From: Armatimonadota bacterium
GTDB taxonomy: Bacteria; Armatimonadota; UBA5829; JAUSEB01
Reading direction: 5' to 3'
Assembly: GCA_030649165.1 (NCBI GenBank)
Contig: JAUSGG010000227.1
Coordinates: forward strand, 1 to 64,000
Length of the DNA: 64,000 nucleotides
The position numbers and the translations under genes were made by a program. Below, piece by piece: positions 41,931 to 49,966 of the stretch (the stretch's first letter is position 1; each line of letters opens with the position of its first letter). The notes beneath the pieces are model-generated. The model made no database searches. It had not been told where the DNA came from and worked only from the letters and a program-made list of their open reading frames with translations.

Positions 41931-41949
41931 ACTCAGCGCTCATCACTGT

Positions 41950-43215
41950 TCACTCCCCTGGTACTCCCAGATACTCCCGTATCCACGGCTCGTCCGGCGC
42001 GATAACCTTGCCGTCGATCAGCTTCCCGATCAGGTCCGCGAGCGCGGAAAGGTCCTTGTCCTCCAGCGGACCCAGGCTGAACCTCGGATACCCTCCGACT
42101 CCTCCCCCCGCGAAGTTATAGTCCACGAGACGGCGGATGATCTGCTCGCCCACCACGGACTCCTCCACGTCGCGCTTCAGCTTCTCAAGGTAGAAACGCA
42201 TCACCTCGAAGTGGACCCTGGCCTGGGCGTAGGACCCGCTTCTCGCGCCTTCATCCACGGCGAGCGTTTGGCCGAGTATGGCTCTGGCGATCTGCCGGTC
42301 GTGGTACTCCAGCGCCCGCAAATACCCCGCTTCCCCGCCTCGCTGGGCCTCGATAAGCTCCACGGTCACATCCTCCGGGAGCACGATCGCCGTCTCCTGC
42401 TGGATTTTGTCCAGCACGCGAAGCAGATCTTCCTGCTGCTGCCTGGTCGTCCCCTTGCGGTAACTGCCCTTCGCCGTCGGCGACCCGTATTTCTCCAGAT
42501 ACGTGTTGTAGAAGCGCAGGATAGCGTCTTTGCTCCACCAATGCTTGTAGGCGGCGCGCAGGTCCGACTGGCCGTGCGGGTCCTCGTACCTGGGCATATA
42601 GGTGTAGATGACGAACTTGTCCGGCGGCAGACCCCCTCTTCCGTCCATTCCCCCTCTCCTTTCAGGGGAGGGATGGGGAGGGGTTCCGGCAGCGGTCCAC
42701 GTCCCGGTAACGCCCGTCAGGTTCAGGAACTCGTCCATCTGGAATCCAACGCAGGACGGGTCCTTCGACTTGATCGACGCAAGCCCAATCCGTCCCCGGT
42801 GCGGCCCGGACTCGATGAGCTTGTAGTTCAGCTCGCAGACCGAGAAGCCTTTGGCGACCGCGTCCAGCGCCTTATACAGCGCGTCCAGGATCGAGCCTCG
42901 CATGTCCTGCAGGCAGAACCGGATGAAATCCGCCGTCTCCCTGTCCTCCGGCGCGTCCGAGATCGGATGGACCTCCCACCCACGCGACAGCACGGCGAGC
43001 TTCTTGATGTTGAGGCACGCCGCCACCTGCGCGTCTGTCTGCATTTGGTCGTAGACGGCATAACCCTTCCGCGTGACAAGCTCATCCGGGTTATACGCGC
43101 TGAGCCCGGACAGTGACGTCAGAGCCGAACCCCGCGCCGCAAGCGTCTCGCGCAGCTCCGGCGTCTTGCGATTCGCGGCGAACGTAACCGCCCGCCGCAG
43201 TTTCTCGAGAATCAT
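41950..43215 (-). CDS. Mu-like portal protein (DUF935)
   Basis: A 421-residue protein. DUF935 pattern: YAVYDQMQTDAQVAACLNIK, SRGWEVHPISDAPEDRETAD, DALYKALDAVAKGFSVCELN, then YEDPHGQSDLRAAYKHWWSK and RFYNTYLEKYGSPTAKGSY. The portal forms the dodecameric channel for DNA packaging. About 18 residues (TPPHPSPERRGGMDGRGG) near position 180 are encoded by a palindromic repeat inserted in frame (42629-42687), a sign that the gene may no longer be under phage selection, or tolerates a loop there. Confidence 0.85.
   Translation of the reverse strand: MILEKLRRAVTFAANRKTPELRETLAARGSALTSLSGLSAYNPDELVTRKGYAVYDQMQTDAQVAACLNIKKLAVLSRGWEVHPISDAPEDRETADFIRFCLQDMRGSILDALYKALDAVAKGFSVCELNYKLIESGPHRGRIGLASIKSKDPSCVGFQMDEFLNLTGVTGTWTAAGTPPHPSPERRGGMDGRGGLPPDKFVIYTYMPRYEDPHGQSDLRAAYKHWWSKDAILRFYNTYLEKYGSPTAKGSYRKGTTRQQQEDLLRVLDKIQQETAIVLPEDVTVELIEAQRGGEAGYLRALEYHDRQIARAILGQTLAVDEGARSGSYAQARVHFEVMRFYLEKLKRDVEESVVGEQIIRRLVDYNFAGGGVGGYPRFSLGPLEDKDLSALADLIGKLIDGKVIAPDEPWIREYLGVPGE
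42629..42687. repeat. Palindromic repeat inserted in frame in the portal gene
   Basis: CCCCCTCTCCTTTCAGGGGA, then GGGATGGGGAGGGGTT. It encodes TPPHPSPERRGG on the minus strand, closely matching the TPPQPSP peptide made by the same element in the GH42-like gene. Confidence 0.85.
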
Positions 43216-43399
43216 TAGCAGCCTCCTTTACAGAAATCGTTGGTTTTGGCCGGGAAAGCGCGAAAACCAGGAAAGCATGAAAGGCAAAACAAAACGGCCG
43301 GGAACAGTCCCGACCGTTTTTCCGATCTTTTTCACGTGTTTTTCATTTGGGCGCGGGTGGATCCGACGGATCGGACTGATCCGACCGATCAGACAGCCG

Positions 43400-44719
43400 T
43401 CACCAGCGACCTCCCGTCCGGCTCCTTCCGCTGCTGAGGAACCGCGCCCCGGCAAGTGGCGCCGAGCGCGCCGCCATTACCGCCAGGCCCAGCGCCACCA
43501 CAAGATCGTCCGTGTAACCCGACTTGGCGTTCATCCGCACGTTGCCCGAATCCGTCAGCTCGTATTCGTAATACTGCATCTCGCGGAGTAGCCGCTCGTC
43601 GTTCGGGATCGTCAAATCCCTGTGCGCCAAACGGACGACCAGGTTGTCGATCATCTCCCGCTTGCCCGTGTTCGTGAACGTCATTCCCTGCACGTCCACG
43701 TTTGCGCCGCGGTCTTGCCAAAGGGTGTCCCTCAACCGTTCGAGCAGCGGATCGCCTATCGACGTCTGGTCCGTCAGCGCGACGTTCACGCAATGTCTCT
43801 GCAGGAAATCCGCCACCCGCTCGATCTGCGTCTGCCAGTTCATATTGTTGAACCGGTCAATCGCCACCACCGTGTTCGGCGCGGCGCCAGCTTCGACGAC
43901 GACCGCCGCCGTGTAGTCCGCGTACCTGGCCCAGTCGACTCCGGCCGTTCGCCAGCTTTCGCCTTCGGAAAGCTGGGCCGGCAGAGGGCCGATCGCCGCC
44001 TGGATGTCCGACCACGGAAAAACGCTGTTCTGGTCGTCAAGGAACTCCGCCTCATACTCGACGCTGAACTGCCTCGCGCTCAGGGCCTCCCGCTGCCGCT
44101 CCACGTATTCGCGGCTGATGTGCGGGTTCTCCCACGACGGAAACCGAAACGACGCGCACCGCTTGCCGCCCTCCTGCCCCTGCAGAAACGCCCGGTAGAA
44201 GTGGTTCTTGCCGAACGGCGTCGAGATCATGATGAGCTGCCCGTCCCGGTCGGCCAGCATCGGGCCGATCACCTCTTCGATCACCCGGTCCTTGACGTAA
44301 GCGGCCTCGTCAACCATCACCCTGTCGGCGGAGTGGCCGCGCAGATTGCGCCCGTCCTCGTCCGCCGTCCTGGCCATTATCAGGCTTCCGCGGAAGAGAA
44401 TACGCGGGTACGGCGACCGCGTCACCTTCACCATACGGCGGGTCTGCGGTGAGCTGAGCAAGACGCGCTCCACGGAGTCGAATATAAGCCTCGACTGGTC
44501 ATAGGTCGGCGAGACGATCATCTGGCGGCTTCGCGGGCGGAGCATCGCGAATGTCGCCGCGTCGATGGCCTGCGACTCGGTCTTGCCCCATCTCCGCCCG
44601 CAGGACGCGACTTTGACCCTGCCTTCGTTGAGGAGCCACAGCCGCTGCGTAGGGTGAGGACGCCAGTGGAAATACGCTTCCGCCGCGTCGATTCTTGTTT
44701 TAGCTCCCGGAGGGATCAT
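43400..44719 (-). CDS. Phage terminase large subunit
   Basis: About 439 residues. ATPase: Walker A KVASCGRRWGKTESQ, Walker B RVMVDEAAYV, coupling motif QLIMISTPFG. Nuclease part: TAGVDWARYADYTAAVVVEA (first Asp), VNVALTDQTSIGDPL and KSGYTDDLVVALGLAV (last Asp pair). Start at ATG 44719, overlapping the end of the small-subunit-like gene; the ATG at 44764 is an alternative. The motor protein that cuts and packages phage DNA. Confidence 0.9.
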   Translation of the reverse strand: MIPPGAKTRIDAAEAYFHWRPHPTQRLWLLNEGRVKVASCGRRWGKTESQAIDAATFAMLRPRSRQMIVSPTYDQSRLIFDSVERVLLSSPQTRRMVKVTRSPYPRILFRGSLIMARTADEDGRNLRGHSADRVMVDEAAYVKDRVIEEVIGPMLADRDGQLIMISTPFGKNHFYRAFLQGQEGGKRCASFRFPSWENPHISREYVERQREALSARQFSVEYEAEFLDDQNSVFPWSDIQAAIGPLPAQLSEGESWRTAGVDWARYADYTAAVVVEAGAAPNTVVAIDRFNNMNWQTQIERVADFLQRHCVNVALTDQTSIGDPLLERLRDTLWQDRGANVDVQGMTFTNTGKREMIDNLVVRLAHRDLTIPNDERLLREMQYYEYELTDSGNVRMNAKSGYTDDLVVALGLAVMAARSAPLAGARFLSSGRSRTGGRW

Positions 44720-45101
44720 ACGTCTCTCCGTTTCTCGCCGCCACCTGCGAAAGGGACGCATCAAAGCCGGGGTTGTCGTTTCCCGCGTCGGATGTGTCTT
44801 TAAGAATGCCTCCTCCTTTTAGAATGTCCACGAGCGTTTTCACATCGAGTTTCGCCGACGCCCCGGTCTCTCCGGCGACCACCTCGTGCAGCTTGGCCGC
44901 GGCGTGAGCGTAACCCTGAGAGCATATACGCGCCGCTGAATCGCGACCCTCACGAATCTGCGCCGCCAGGGCTTCGGCGAATTCCCGGTTCCCCATCCAT
45001 CGCCTCAGAGTTTTGACGAGGACCCCGACCTCCGCCGCGACCCTCTCCTCGGGCACCTGGCAGAGAAGCCGCACCGCCTTCTTCTGTTTGTGATGAAGCA
45101 T
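44700..45101 (-). CDS. Probable terminase small subunit
   Basis: A 133-residue helical protein: MLHHKQKKAVRLLCQVPEER, then VAAEVGVLVKTLRRWMGNRE, a helix-turn-helix like those of phage small terminases (VA...GVS..TL.RW). Start at 45101 with AGGAGGGG upstream. Its end overlaps the large-subunit gene by about 20 bases, the usual arrangement. Confidence 0.75.
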   Translation of the reverse strand: MLHHKQKKAVRLLCQVPEERVAAEVGVLVKTLRRWMGNREFAEALAAQIREGRDSAARICSQGYAHAAAKLHEVVAGETGASAKLDVKTLVDILKGGGILKDTSDAGNDNPGFDASLSQVAARNGETYDPSGS

Positions 45102-45320
45102 AAACCCCTCCTGACCAGCGTACAGCAAAACGGACGGGTCTCCCCGCCCGTCCTGCAGCGCCCGAAAATTTTGCCCCCATGTATATAGCCCAGCCAGAGG
45201 GCAAATCCGCATCAGTACCTTTGGTATATTTTCAGGGTATTTGTGCGAACGTTTGTTCGTATTTTCCCAGCCACGCTCAAAACCGGCCAAATGGCGGGGG
45301 CGGCAACAGTTCGGAAACCC

Positions 45321-45375
45321 TTGACATTTGCACCCAAAACGGGTACGATTGCTCCCAATATGGGTGCAACAACAA
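45321..45375 (+). promoter_or_regulatory. Promoter with twin operators, probably leaderless
   Basis: TTGACA (45321-45326), 17-base spacer and TACGAT (45344-45349); transcription should begin at or very near the ATG at 45360. Two overlapping inverted repeats, CACCCAAAACGGGT and CTCCCAATATGGGTG, cover the spacer and start, which suggests autorepression by the encoded winged-helix protein. Confidence 0.65.
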
Positions 45376-45974
45376 ATGACGCCGGCGCTGCCGGAGCGCT
45401 GTTTGGGAAGACGCGAAGGCTCATCCTCGCCCTTCTGTTTCTGCACAGCGACGAGTCCTGCTACTTCCGGCAGATAACCACTCTGACCGGGGTTGGGCAG
45501 GGCGCGGCTGAACGCGAACTGAGCAACCTGGTGAATGCTGGGCTGGTGACCTGTGCGCGAACCGCCAACCAGGTCTACTATCAGGCAAACCGGCAATCCC
45601 CGATATTCGCGGACCTTCGCGCTCTTCTCATTAAAACCGTAGGGCTCGCCGACGTGATCCGCCAGGCGTTGCTTCCCTTCTCGGACCGCATCATCGCCGC
45701 GTTTGTCTACACGCCCGCGGCCGGCGGCGAGGAGCGACCTGACAATGCTTTGGGCGTCCTGGTGGTGGGCAGCGTCGATGCCCGCGATGTAACCGCCGCG
45801 CTTCGTCCCGCCCGGGAGCAATTGGGCCGGCAAATCGAGCCGTCTGTATTCTCGTGGACCGAGTTCACCACTCGAAAGACCCGTCGCGACCGTTCCCTCG
45901 ACTCGGTCTTGAGCGGACCGAAAGCCTTTGTGATCGGGGACGAGGGGGAGTTGGGGATAGGCGGGAATATCTGA
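45360..45974 (+). CDS. Winged-helix regulator with degenerate nucleotidyltransferase domain
   Basis: About 204 residues from ATG 45360; a longer frame opens at 45243, but the promoter lies inside it. N-terminal winged helix: GKTRRLILALLFLHSDESCY, FRQITTLTGVGQGAAERELS, then NLVNAGLVTCARTANQVYYQ. The rest aligns with a nucleotidyltransferase domain (IIAAFVYTPAAGGEE...LGVLVVGSVDARDV), where the GS and DxD catalytic motifs have become TP and ALGVL. So it is probably a DNA-binding regulator with a dead or divergent enzyme domain. Divergent from the terminase genes. Confidence 0.75.
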   Translation: MGATTNDAGAAGALFGKTRRLILALLFLHSDESCYFRQITTLTGVGQGAAERELSNLVNAGLVTCARTANQVYYQANRQSPIFADLRALLIKTVGLADVIRQALLPFSDRIIAAFVYTPAAGGEERPDNALGVLVVGSVDARDVTAALRPAREQLGRQIEPSVFSWTEFTTRKTRRDRSLDSVLSGPKAFVIGDEGELGIGGNI

Positions 45975-46255
45975 CACCGATCCTTCGGTAGCAGAGCGGC
46001 AGCGACGCTGCCGAAGGACGCGCACCACCAAGTCCATTTCGCGCTGTTGCCTATCTTGCGGGAACAGACAGACGTATCGGTTTCACAACAGTCAGTTCCC
46101 GCGGTCGGTCAGGCAGCGAGGCCCTGCGGGAATTGCGTAGGGCGTAGTCCCGTCACCTCGCAGCGCAATACCATTCCGCAGGATAAAAAAGATGATCGTT
46201 GGGCGTCTCTAGACGTCAACCGCGCCTGGTGTCCCTGTCGGGCGCGCCGTCGCGT
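45975..46255. repeat. Intergenic region with two dispersed repeats
   Basis: No gene. 45981-46018 is the CCTTCGGTAGC/GCTGCCGAAGG palindrome also present at 7773-7806. 46050-46103 is copy B of the GCGGGAAC element, preceded by CCAAGTCCATTTCGCGC. Confidence 0.65.
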
Positions 46256-47320
46256 CTACCCTTGCCCGGCGCGTTTGAATGTTTTGGATATTGCGCCGAG
46301 CACGATGCATACTATGACTGCCCCGATGACCATCCACACCGTACCGAGCAACACGTTCCACACCGACGGCATCAAAAACATAACGTACAGTCCTGCCGCG
46401 CACGCCAGCTCAGCCGTGGCATTTGCTCCTGACGGATTCCCGGCGCGTCGCTGAGAAGATATGAAAGGGCGGTACAGGTTGGGCAAGACCAGACCGAAGG
46501 CAACAATGGCAAAGCCGAGCCATATAGGGTGGACGAGGCCCAGCGTGCTCGTAGGGTTAGCCTTTATCCAACCCCCGAGATTCCTTCCGCTCACAATTGC
46601 CCCCAGCATAGCCAGGATAATATACAGTGGACGCACAGTCACGTTGTGTGGCCTCCTTTCCGCGGCCGGATCCATGCAAACCTTTGGTTCGTTGGACAGC
46701 TTCTCGATGGCCTCCTCGAAGTAGGCTGTCTCACCGCCCGGGGTTGCCGCGGGCAAACGCTCCTGAAGAGCCGGCAGCGCGGCGGCGTCTCCGATGATCC
46801 CAAGCGCCTCGGCCGCCATCGATCTGACAAACGGGTCTCCGTCCTCAAGGGCCAACACAAGACGCGCAACAGCGTCGGGGCCGCCAATCTGACCGAGGGC
46901 CGTTGCCGCGAACACTCTCAGGATACTGTCCTCGCTGTTCATCGCCTGAAGCAGATGGCCAAGGGCCTTTGAGGAACTAAATCTTGTTCTACGGTAGACA
47001 ACGGGAAGGAAAACAGCGTCCAACACAAGGCAGGCTCCGACTATTCCGGCTACAACCGACCACAGCCAGTTGTGCGTTCGGTTGAAAGTGATCACCAGTA
47101 TTGGGACCGAGCAGACCGGCCAGGCTACGCTGCCCAGAAACCTGGTCCACTGTGAGACCGGTTCAAGCAACCGGTCGACAAAGTGCTTGCGGAACCCACC
47201 GATTGTCCACGCGTAGAACGCAACAGGGTACGCGGCCAGGGCGACGGAGTGCGTCGCCCACCAGGCAAGAACTCCAGCCAGAGCCATCACAAGGAACAGC
47301 ACGCAGGTCAAGGTGTGCAT
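46256..47320 (-). CDS. HEAT-repeat membrane protein
   Basis: A 354-residue protein with about four N-terminal membrane segments (HTLTCVLFLVMALAGVLAWW, LGSVAWPVCSVPILVITF), a cytoplasmic HEAT-type part (ILRVFAATALGQIGGPDAVA, PFVRSMAAEALGIIGDAAAL) and three or four C-terminal segments (PLYIILAMLGAIVSG, NVLLGTVWMVIGAVIVCIVL). No enzyme motif. It is the gene after the last glnS-end copy in the minus-strand cluster and in the same direction as the repeat, so it might be cassette cargo. Confidence 0.7.
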   Translation of the reverse strand: MHTLTCVLFLVMALAGVLAWWATHSVALAAYPVAFYAWTIGGFRKHFVDRLLEPVSQWTRFLGSVAWPVCSVPILVITFNRTHNWLWSVVAGIVGACLVLDAVFLPVVYRRTRFSSSKALGHLLQAMNSEDSILRVFAATALGQIGGPDAVARLVLALEDGDPFVRSMAAEALGIIGDAAALPALQERLPAATPGGETAYFEEAIEKLSNEPKVCMDPAAERRPHNVTVRPLYIILAMLGAIVSGRNLGGWIKANPTSTLGLVHPIWLGFAIVAFGLVLPNLYRPFISSQRRAGNPSGANATAELACAAGLYVMFLMPSVWNVLLGTVWMVIGAVIVCIVLGAISKTFKRAGQG

Positions 47321-47356
47321 CCAAGGATAGCGTTTGTGGGCAAGACAGTAAAAGTA

Positions 47357-47383
47357 TCTTACTTAGGCATTCCGTTAGTAAAA
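47357..47383. repeat. Palindrome related to TTTTACTAA/TTAGTAAAA
   Basis: TTACTTA, loop GGCATTCCG, TTAGTAAAA. Matches the palindrome at 2644-2670 (loop GGCACTCTG). A further AACTTTTACTA follows at 47394. It lies just upstream of the HEAT-repeat gene. Confidence 0.55.
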
Positions 47384-47446
47384 GTTAGCCCATCAACTTT
47401 TACTATCGTGCTCATAATCAGGCCGGTTGTCAAGCGCTTGCCGGCC

Positions 47447-47500
47447 CTACCCCTCGGTCTTCATCTGGTTCTCAATCTTCGCCCAAGTATCCCGCAATGT
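47447..47500 (-). repeat. glnS 3'-end repeat, copy 4
   Basis: Minus strand: [10 protein letters not shown], then NQMKTEG and a TAG stop, followed by GGGCCGG. It lies after the Fic gene at 47627 and its palindrome cluster, in the same orientation. Confidence 0.85.
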
Positions 47501-47632
47501 CGATGATCGAGACAAGTATCGACATTCTGCGCTGATATGTCGATGGCATCGACACGTCTATCCGACGTGTCGATTTTAACTGATATAATCGACACGTTAT
47601 GGCGATATGTCGATTGCATCGACATATCAGCG
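47498..47632. repeat. Cluster of nested TGTCGAT/ATCGACA palindromes
   Basis: Five TGTCGA and several TCGACA words alternate. The outer arms GCGCTGATATGTCGAT (near 47530) and ATCGACATATCAGCGC (47613-47628) are inverted copies. Inside are CGACACGTC-TATCC-GACGTGTCG and GTGTCGATTTTAACTGATAT followed by AATCGACACG. The whole can fold into a multi-armed cruciform. It fills the space between the Fic gene end and glnS-end copy 4. Confidence 0.75.
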
Positions 47633-48712
47633 CGAGAGCAACTCGTACAACCTGACATTGAGGAAGATGTTTTCTCTACCTGCTTTGAATGCCTGCAGAA
47701 CGCCGATTCTCTGCAGTTCCCTGAGATAAGCAGCCGCGGTCTGCCGCTTGGCTAAACCCTCATTGACCAGGAACTGGACCTTCGTGTAAGGATGTCTGAA
47801 CAGCGATTCAACGAGCTCTTTCGTATAGATTCCGGCCAGCCGCTCCCTCACAATCTCAACGGTGTTTCCCAGCAATTCTCTGATCTCAAGAATGCGTCTG
47901 CGGGTAAACACGGCGGTTTCCTCCACCGCTTCAAGCATATAGAGTGCCCACGGCTCCCAGTCCTGATCTTGGGTGACCATGCGGAGCCGGCGGTAGTATT
48001 CGGATTTGTTCTCGATTATATACCTACTCAGGTACAACACGGGCAGATCCAGCAAGCCCTGCTGAACAAGATACAAGATGTTTAGGATTCGCCCGGTTCG
48101 CCCGTTGCCGTCGGAAAAGGGGTGAATCGCTTCAAACTGGTAGTGGATTATCGCCATTTTGATCAAAGGATCGGGCCCGTCGGGCGAGTGGATATATTCT
48201 TCGAGGTTCCGCAGTTTGCGCCGGATCAGATCCTCGCCTTCCGGTGGGCTATATATGATCTCTCTCGTTGTGGGATTGTGGAGCACGGTCCCAGGAAGAT
48301 TCCTGACCCCCGCCTGGCTCTTTCTGATCGTACTGACCACACCTGCGAACACATTCGTTGTCAAGAGCGAATGTTTCGATAGATCCGTAAAGCCGGTCCA
48401 GAGGGCTTCCCGATATCGGAGTACCTCCTTCGTTGTCGGTTCCACGCTGGACGACGAGGGAACGGCCATCGCCCTGAACAGCGCGTCGTTTGTGGTCACG
48501 ATATTCTCGATCTCTGAACTGGCCTTCGCCTCCTGCAGGACTATGGAGTTGATCATGATGCCCTGATCTGGAATGGTGTTTCCCAACCCCTTCAGTTCCG
48601 CCAGCGCTCGACCGGCAGTAAGCGCTCTCTTCAGAACAGGTACGGTTTCGATGTCGCGGGCCGGCGGCAGGTCCGGCAGATCATTGTATGGCACAGCAGG
48701 GTCAAAGGTCAT
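47627..48712 (-). CDS. Fic-family AMP transferase
   Basis: A 361-residue protein. Fic motif AIHPFSDGNGRTGRILNILY is intact, so AMP transfer from ATP is expected. The inhibitory helix motif is ASSEIENI in the N-terminal region (class II type, [ST]xxxE[GN]). An N-terminal FicN-like part (YNDLPDLPPARDIETVPVL) and a C-terminal winged helix (QTAAAYLRELQRIGVL) complete the common bacterial architecture. Start overlaps the end of the membrane-protein gene by eleven bases, so both are one operon and one cassette between two glnS-end copies. Confidence 0.92.
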   Translation of the reverse strand: MTFDPAVPYNDLPDLPPARDIETVPVLKRALTAGRALAELKGLGNTIPDQGIMINSIVLQEAKASSEIENIVTTNDALFRAMAVPSSSSVEPTTKEVLRYREALWTGFTDLSKHSLLTTNVFAGVVSTIRKSQAGVRNLPGTVLHNPTTREIIYSPPEGEDLIRRKLRNLEEYIHSPDGPDPLIKMAIIHYQFEAIHPFSDGNGRTGRILNILYLVQQGLLDLPVLYLSRYIIENKSEYYRRLRMVTQDQDWEPWALYMLEAVEETAVFTRRRILEIRELLGNTVEIVRERLAGIYTKELVESLFRHPYTKVQFLVNEGLAKRQTAAAYLRELQRIGVLQAFKAGRENIFLNVRLYELLSR

Positions 48713-49754
48713 GTTGTTGTTCCCCTTCCAAGGTTCTTGCTTCGGCAGCGTCTGGAGTACCCGTCGTTCTCACTAATCGCGTCATCAGCCGGACGAGATA
48801 CTGTAAGAGCACCACAAGTGAAAAGCAAAAGGCAATGAGGACTCTCCAGCGAAGCTCCGGGTAAAGGCCGAATTCTTCCCACGCTAGTGAGCACAGTGGC
48901 AGTACCACACCTACTACCAGGATCAACGCGGTACATGCGAGCCCCCATTTGGCTTCTGATAACGGTAGAGGCTGCTTTAACCGCTCCCGGACGATCTCGG
49001 CTTTAAGTTTGGCATTACGCGCGGCGTCAAGCGCGTCAGCCTTTTGCCGCTTCTTTTCGTCAATATGACCCTCATACTGTTTCACTACTTGGCGTACATC
49101 GTCGGGTAGGTAGTCGCGGTTCTCGGAGGATATTCCCTTGCCCTCTTCGTCCACCCATTCCTTCAACTGGTGAGTATTCTTCGCAGAAGACCCATCATTT
49201 GCCGTCATTCTCTTTAGGCTGATCTGCTTAATGTACTCCAAGTCACTTGCCCACGGCTGACCGATACCTAAACCGGAATCGTGATCAGGGAGTTCGGCAG
49301 AGTCCAACAAACGCTTGGTCAGCTCGTCTAGCTGCTTCCGCCTTTCGTTGTGAAGATAATCTATCTCGTTGTCCAGCCAGTCGAGGTCTTCAGGGTACAG
49401 GTTCCCACCACCGAGGCTATCTATATTATAACGATAAGCCGTCTGTAATTCTTGAATCGTCGGACCGACGCGGTTGCCGATCTTCTTCTTTCCCTCTAGG
49501 AGAATGTCCTTCCGAATCTGAACGAGATACATGTGCCGGTAGAACGACTTAACGTACCATTTGGCGTTATCGTGCTGGTCGAGGAAGGCTTTGTTCTCCT
49601 CACGAAGAGATATGAGTTCGTTCTCCAAGCGCCGCTTTTCCTGAGAATGAGAGAGGAGATAAGTTGTGATGAACCCTCCGACTATCGCAGCTATAGCAGC
49701 AGCGCATTGTGCCAAGGTGCTTAGAAACCAACTTACTTCATAAGGGCTCTGCAT
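48702..49754 (-). CDS. Membrane-anchored coiled-coil protein paired with Fic
   Basis: A 350-residue protein. One N-terminal membrane helix (FLSTLAQCAAAIAAIVGGFI), a long helical cytoplasmic part with coiled coils (EKRRLENELISLREENKAFL and KKRQKADALDAARNAKLKAE), and two C-terminal helices (WGLACTALILVVGVVLPLCS, RVLIAFCFSLVVLLQYLV). No enzymatic motif. It overlaps the following Fic gene. Fusion-like coupling suggests that it localises the Fic activity to the membrane or is its regulator. No known family recognised. Confidence 0.7.
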   Translation of the reverse strand: MQSPYEVSWFLSTLAQCAAAIAAIVGGFITTYLLSHSQEKRRLENELISLREENKAFLDQHDNAKWYVKSFYRHMYLVQIRKDILLEGKKKIGNRVGPTIQELQTAYRYNIDSLGGGNLYPEDLDWLDNEIDYLHNERRKQLDELTKRLLDSAELPDHDSGLGIGQPWASDLEYIKQISLKRMTANDGSSAKNTHQLKEWVDEEGKGISSENRDYLPDDVRQVVKQYEGHIDEKKRQKADALDAARNAKLKAEIVRERLKQPLPLSEAKWGLACTALILVVGVVLPLCSLAWEEFGLYPELRWRVLIAFCFSLVVLLQYLVRLMTRLVRTTGTPDAAEARTLEGEQQHDL

Positions 49755-49810
49755 TTACCTTTCCTTCCAGCTCAATTACCAGCGGGCAATCCAAATCAGC
49801 AATGTTAGTA

Positions 49811-49873
49811 TTACCCCCCGCTCCCCATCTTCTTCCCAATCTTCGCCCACGTATCCCTCAGCGTGACCGTGCG
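49811..49873 (-). repeat. glnS 3'-end repeat, copy 5
   Basis: Minus strand: [16 protein letters not shown], then GSGG and TAA. It separates the upstream Fic cassette (49967-51007) from the membrane-protein/Fic cassette. The tail KMGSGG-stop parallels copy 3. Confidence 0.87.
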
Positions 49874-49917
49874 GCTTGCATGAACGTGGACTCGGATTTC
49901 AATGTGGTAATGAATCC

Positions 49918-49956
49918 GTAAATGTGGTAATACTAGCCAGTAATTACCACATTTAC
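49918..49956. repeat. Inverted repeat GTAAATGTGGTAAT
   Basis: Perfect 14-base arms GTAAATGTGGTAAT and ATTACCACATTTAC around eleven bases; another AATGTGGTAAT stands at 49901. It lies between the end of the Fic gene and glnS-end copy 5, the same relative place as the TGTCGAT cluster at 47498-47632. Confidence 0.7.
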
Positions 49957-49966
49957 AGTGGTATTC

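Noticed and set aside
44700-46037. A 445-residue minus-strand protein ending in the small terminase
   Set aside because: Only the last 133 residues look like a protein, with a strong ribosome site at 45101. The upstream part is the antisense of the regulator gene and its promoter.
47498-47632. CRISPR array
   Set aside because: The repeated words are 6-16 bases, inverted relative to each other and irregularly spaced; there are no uniform spacers and no cas genes in the window.
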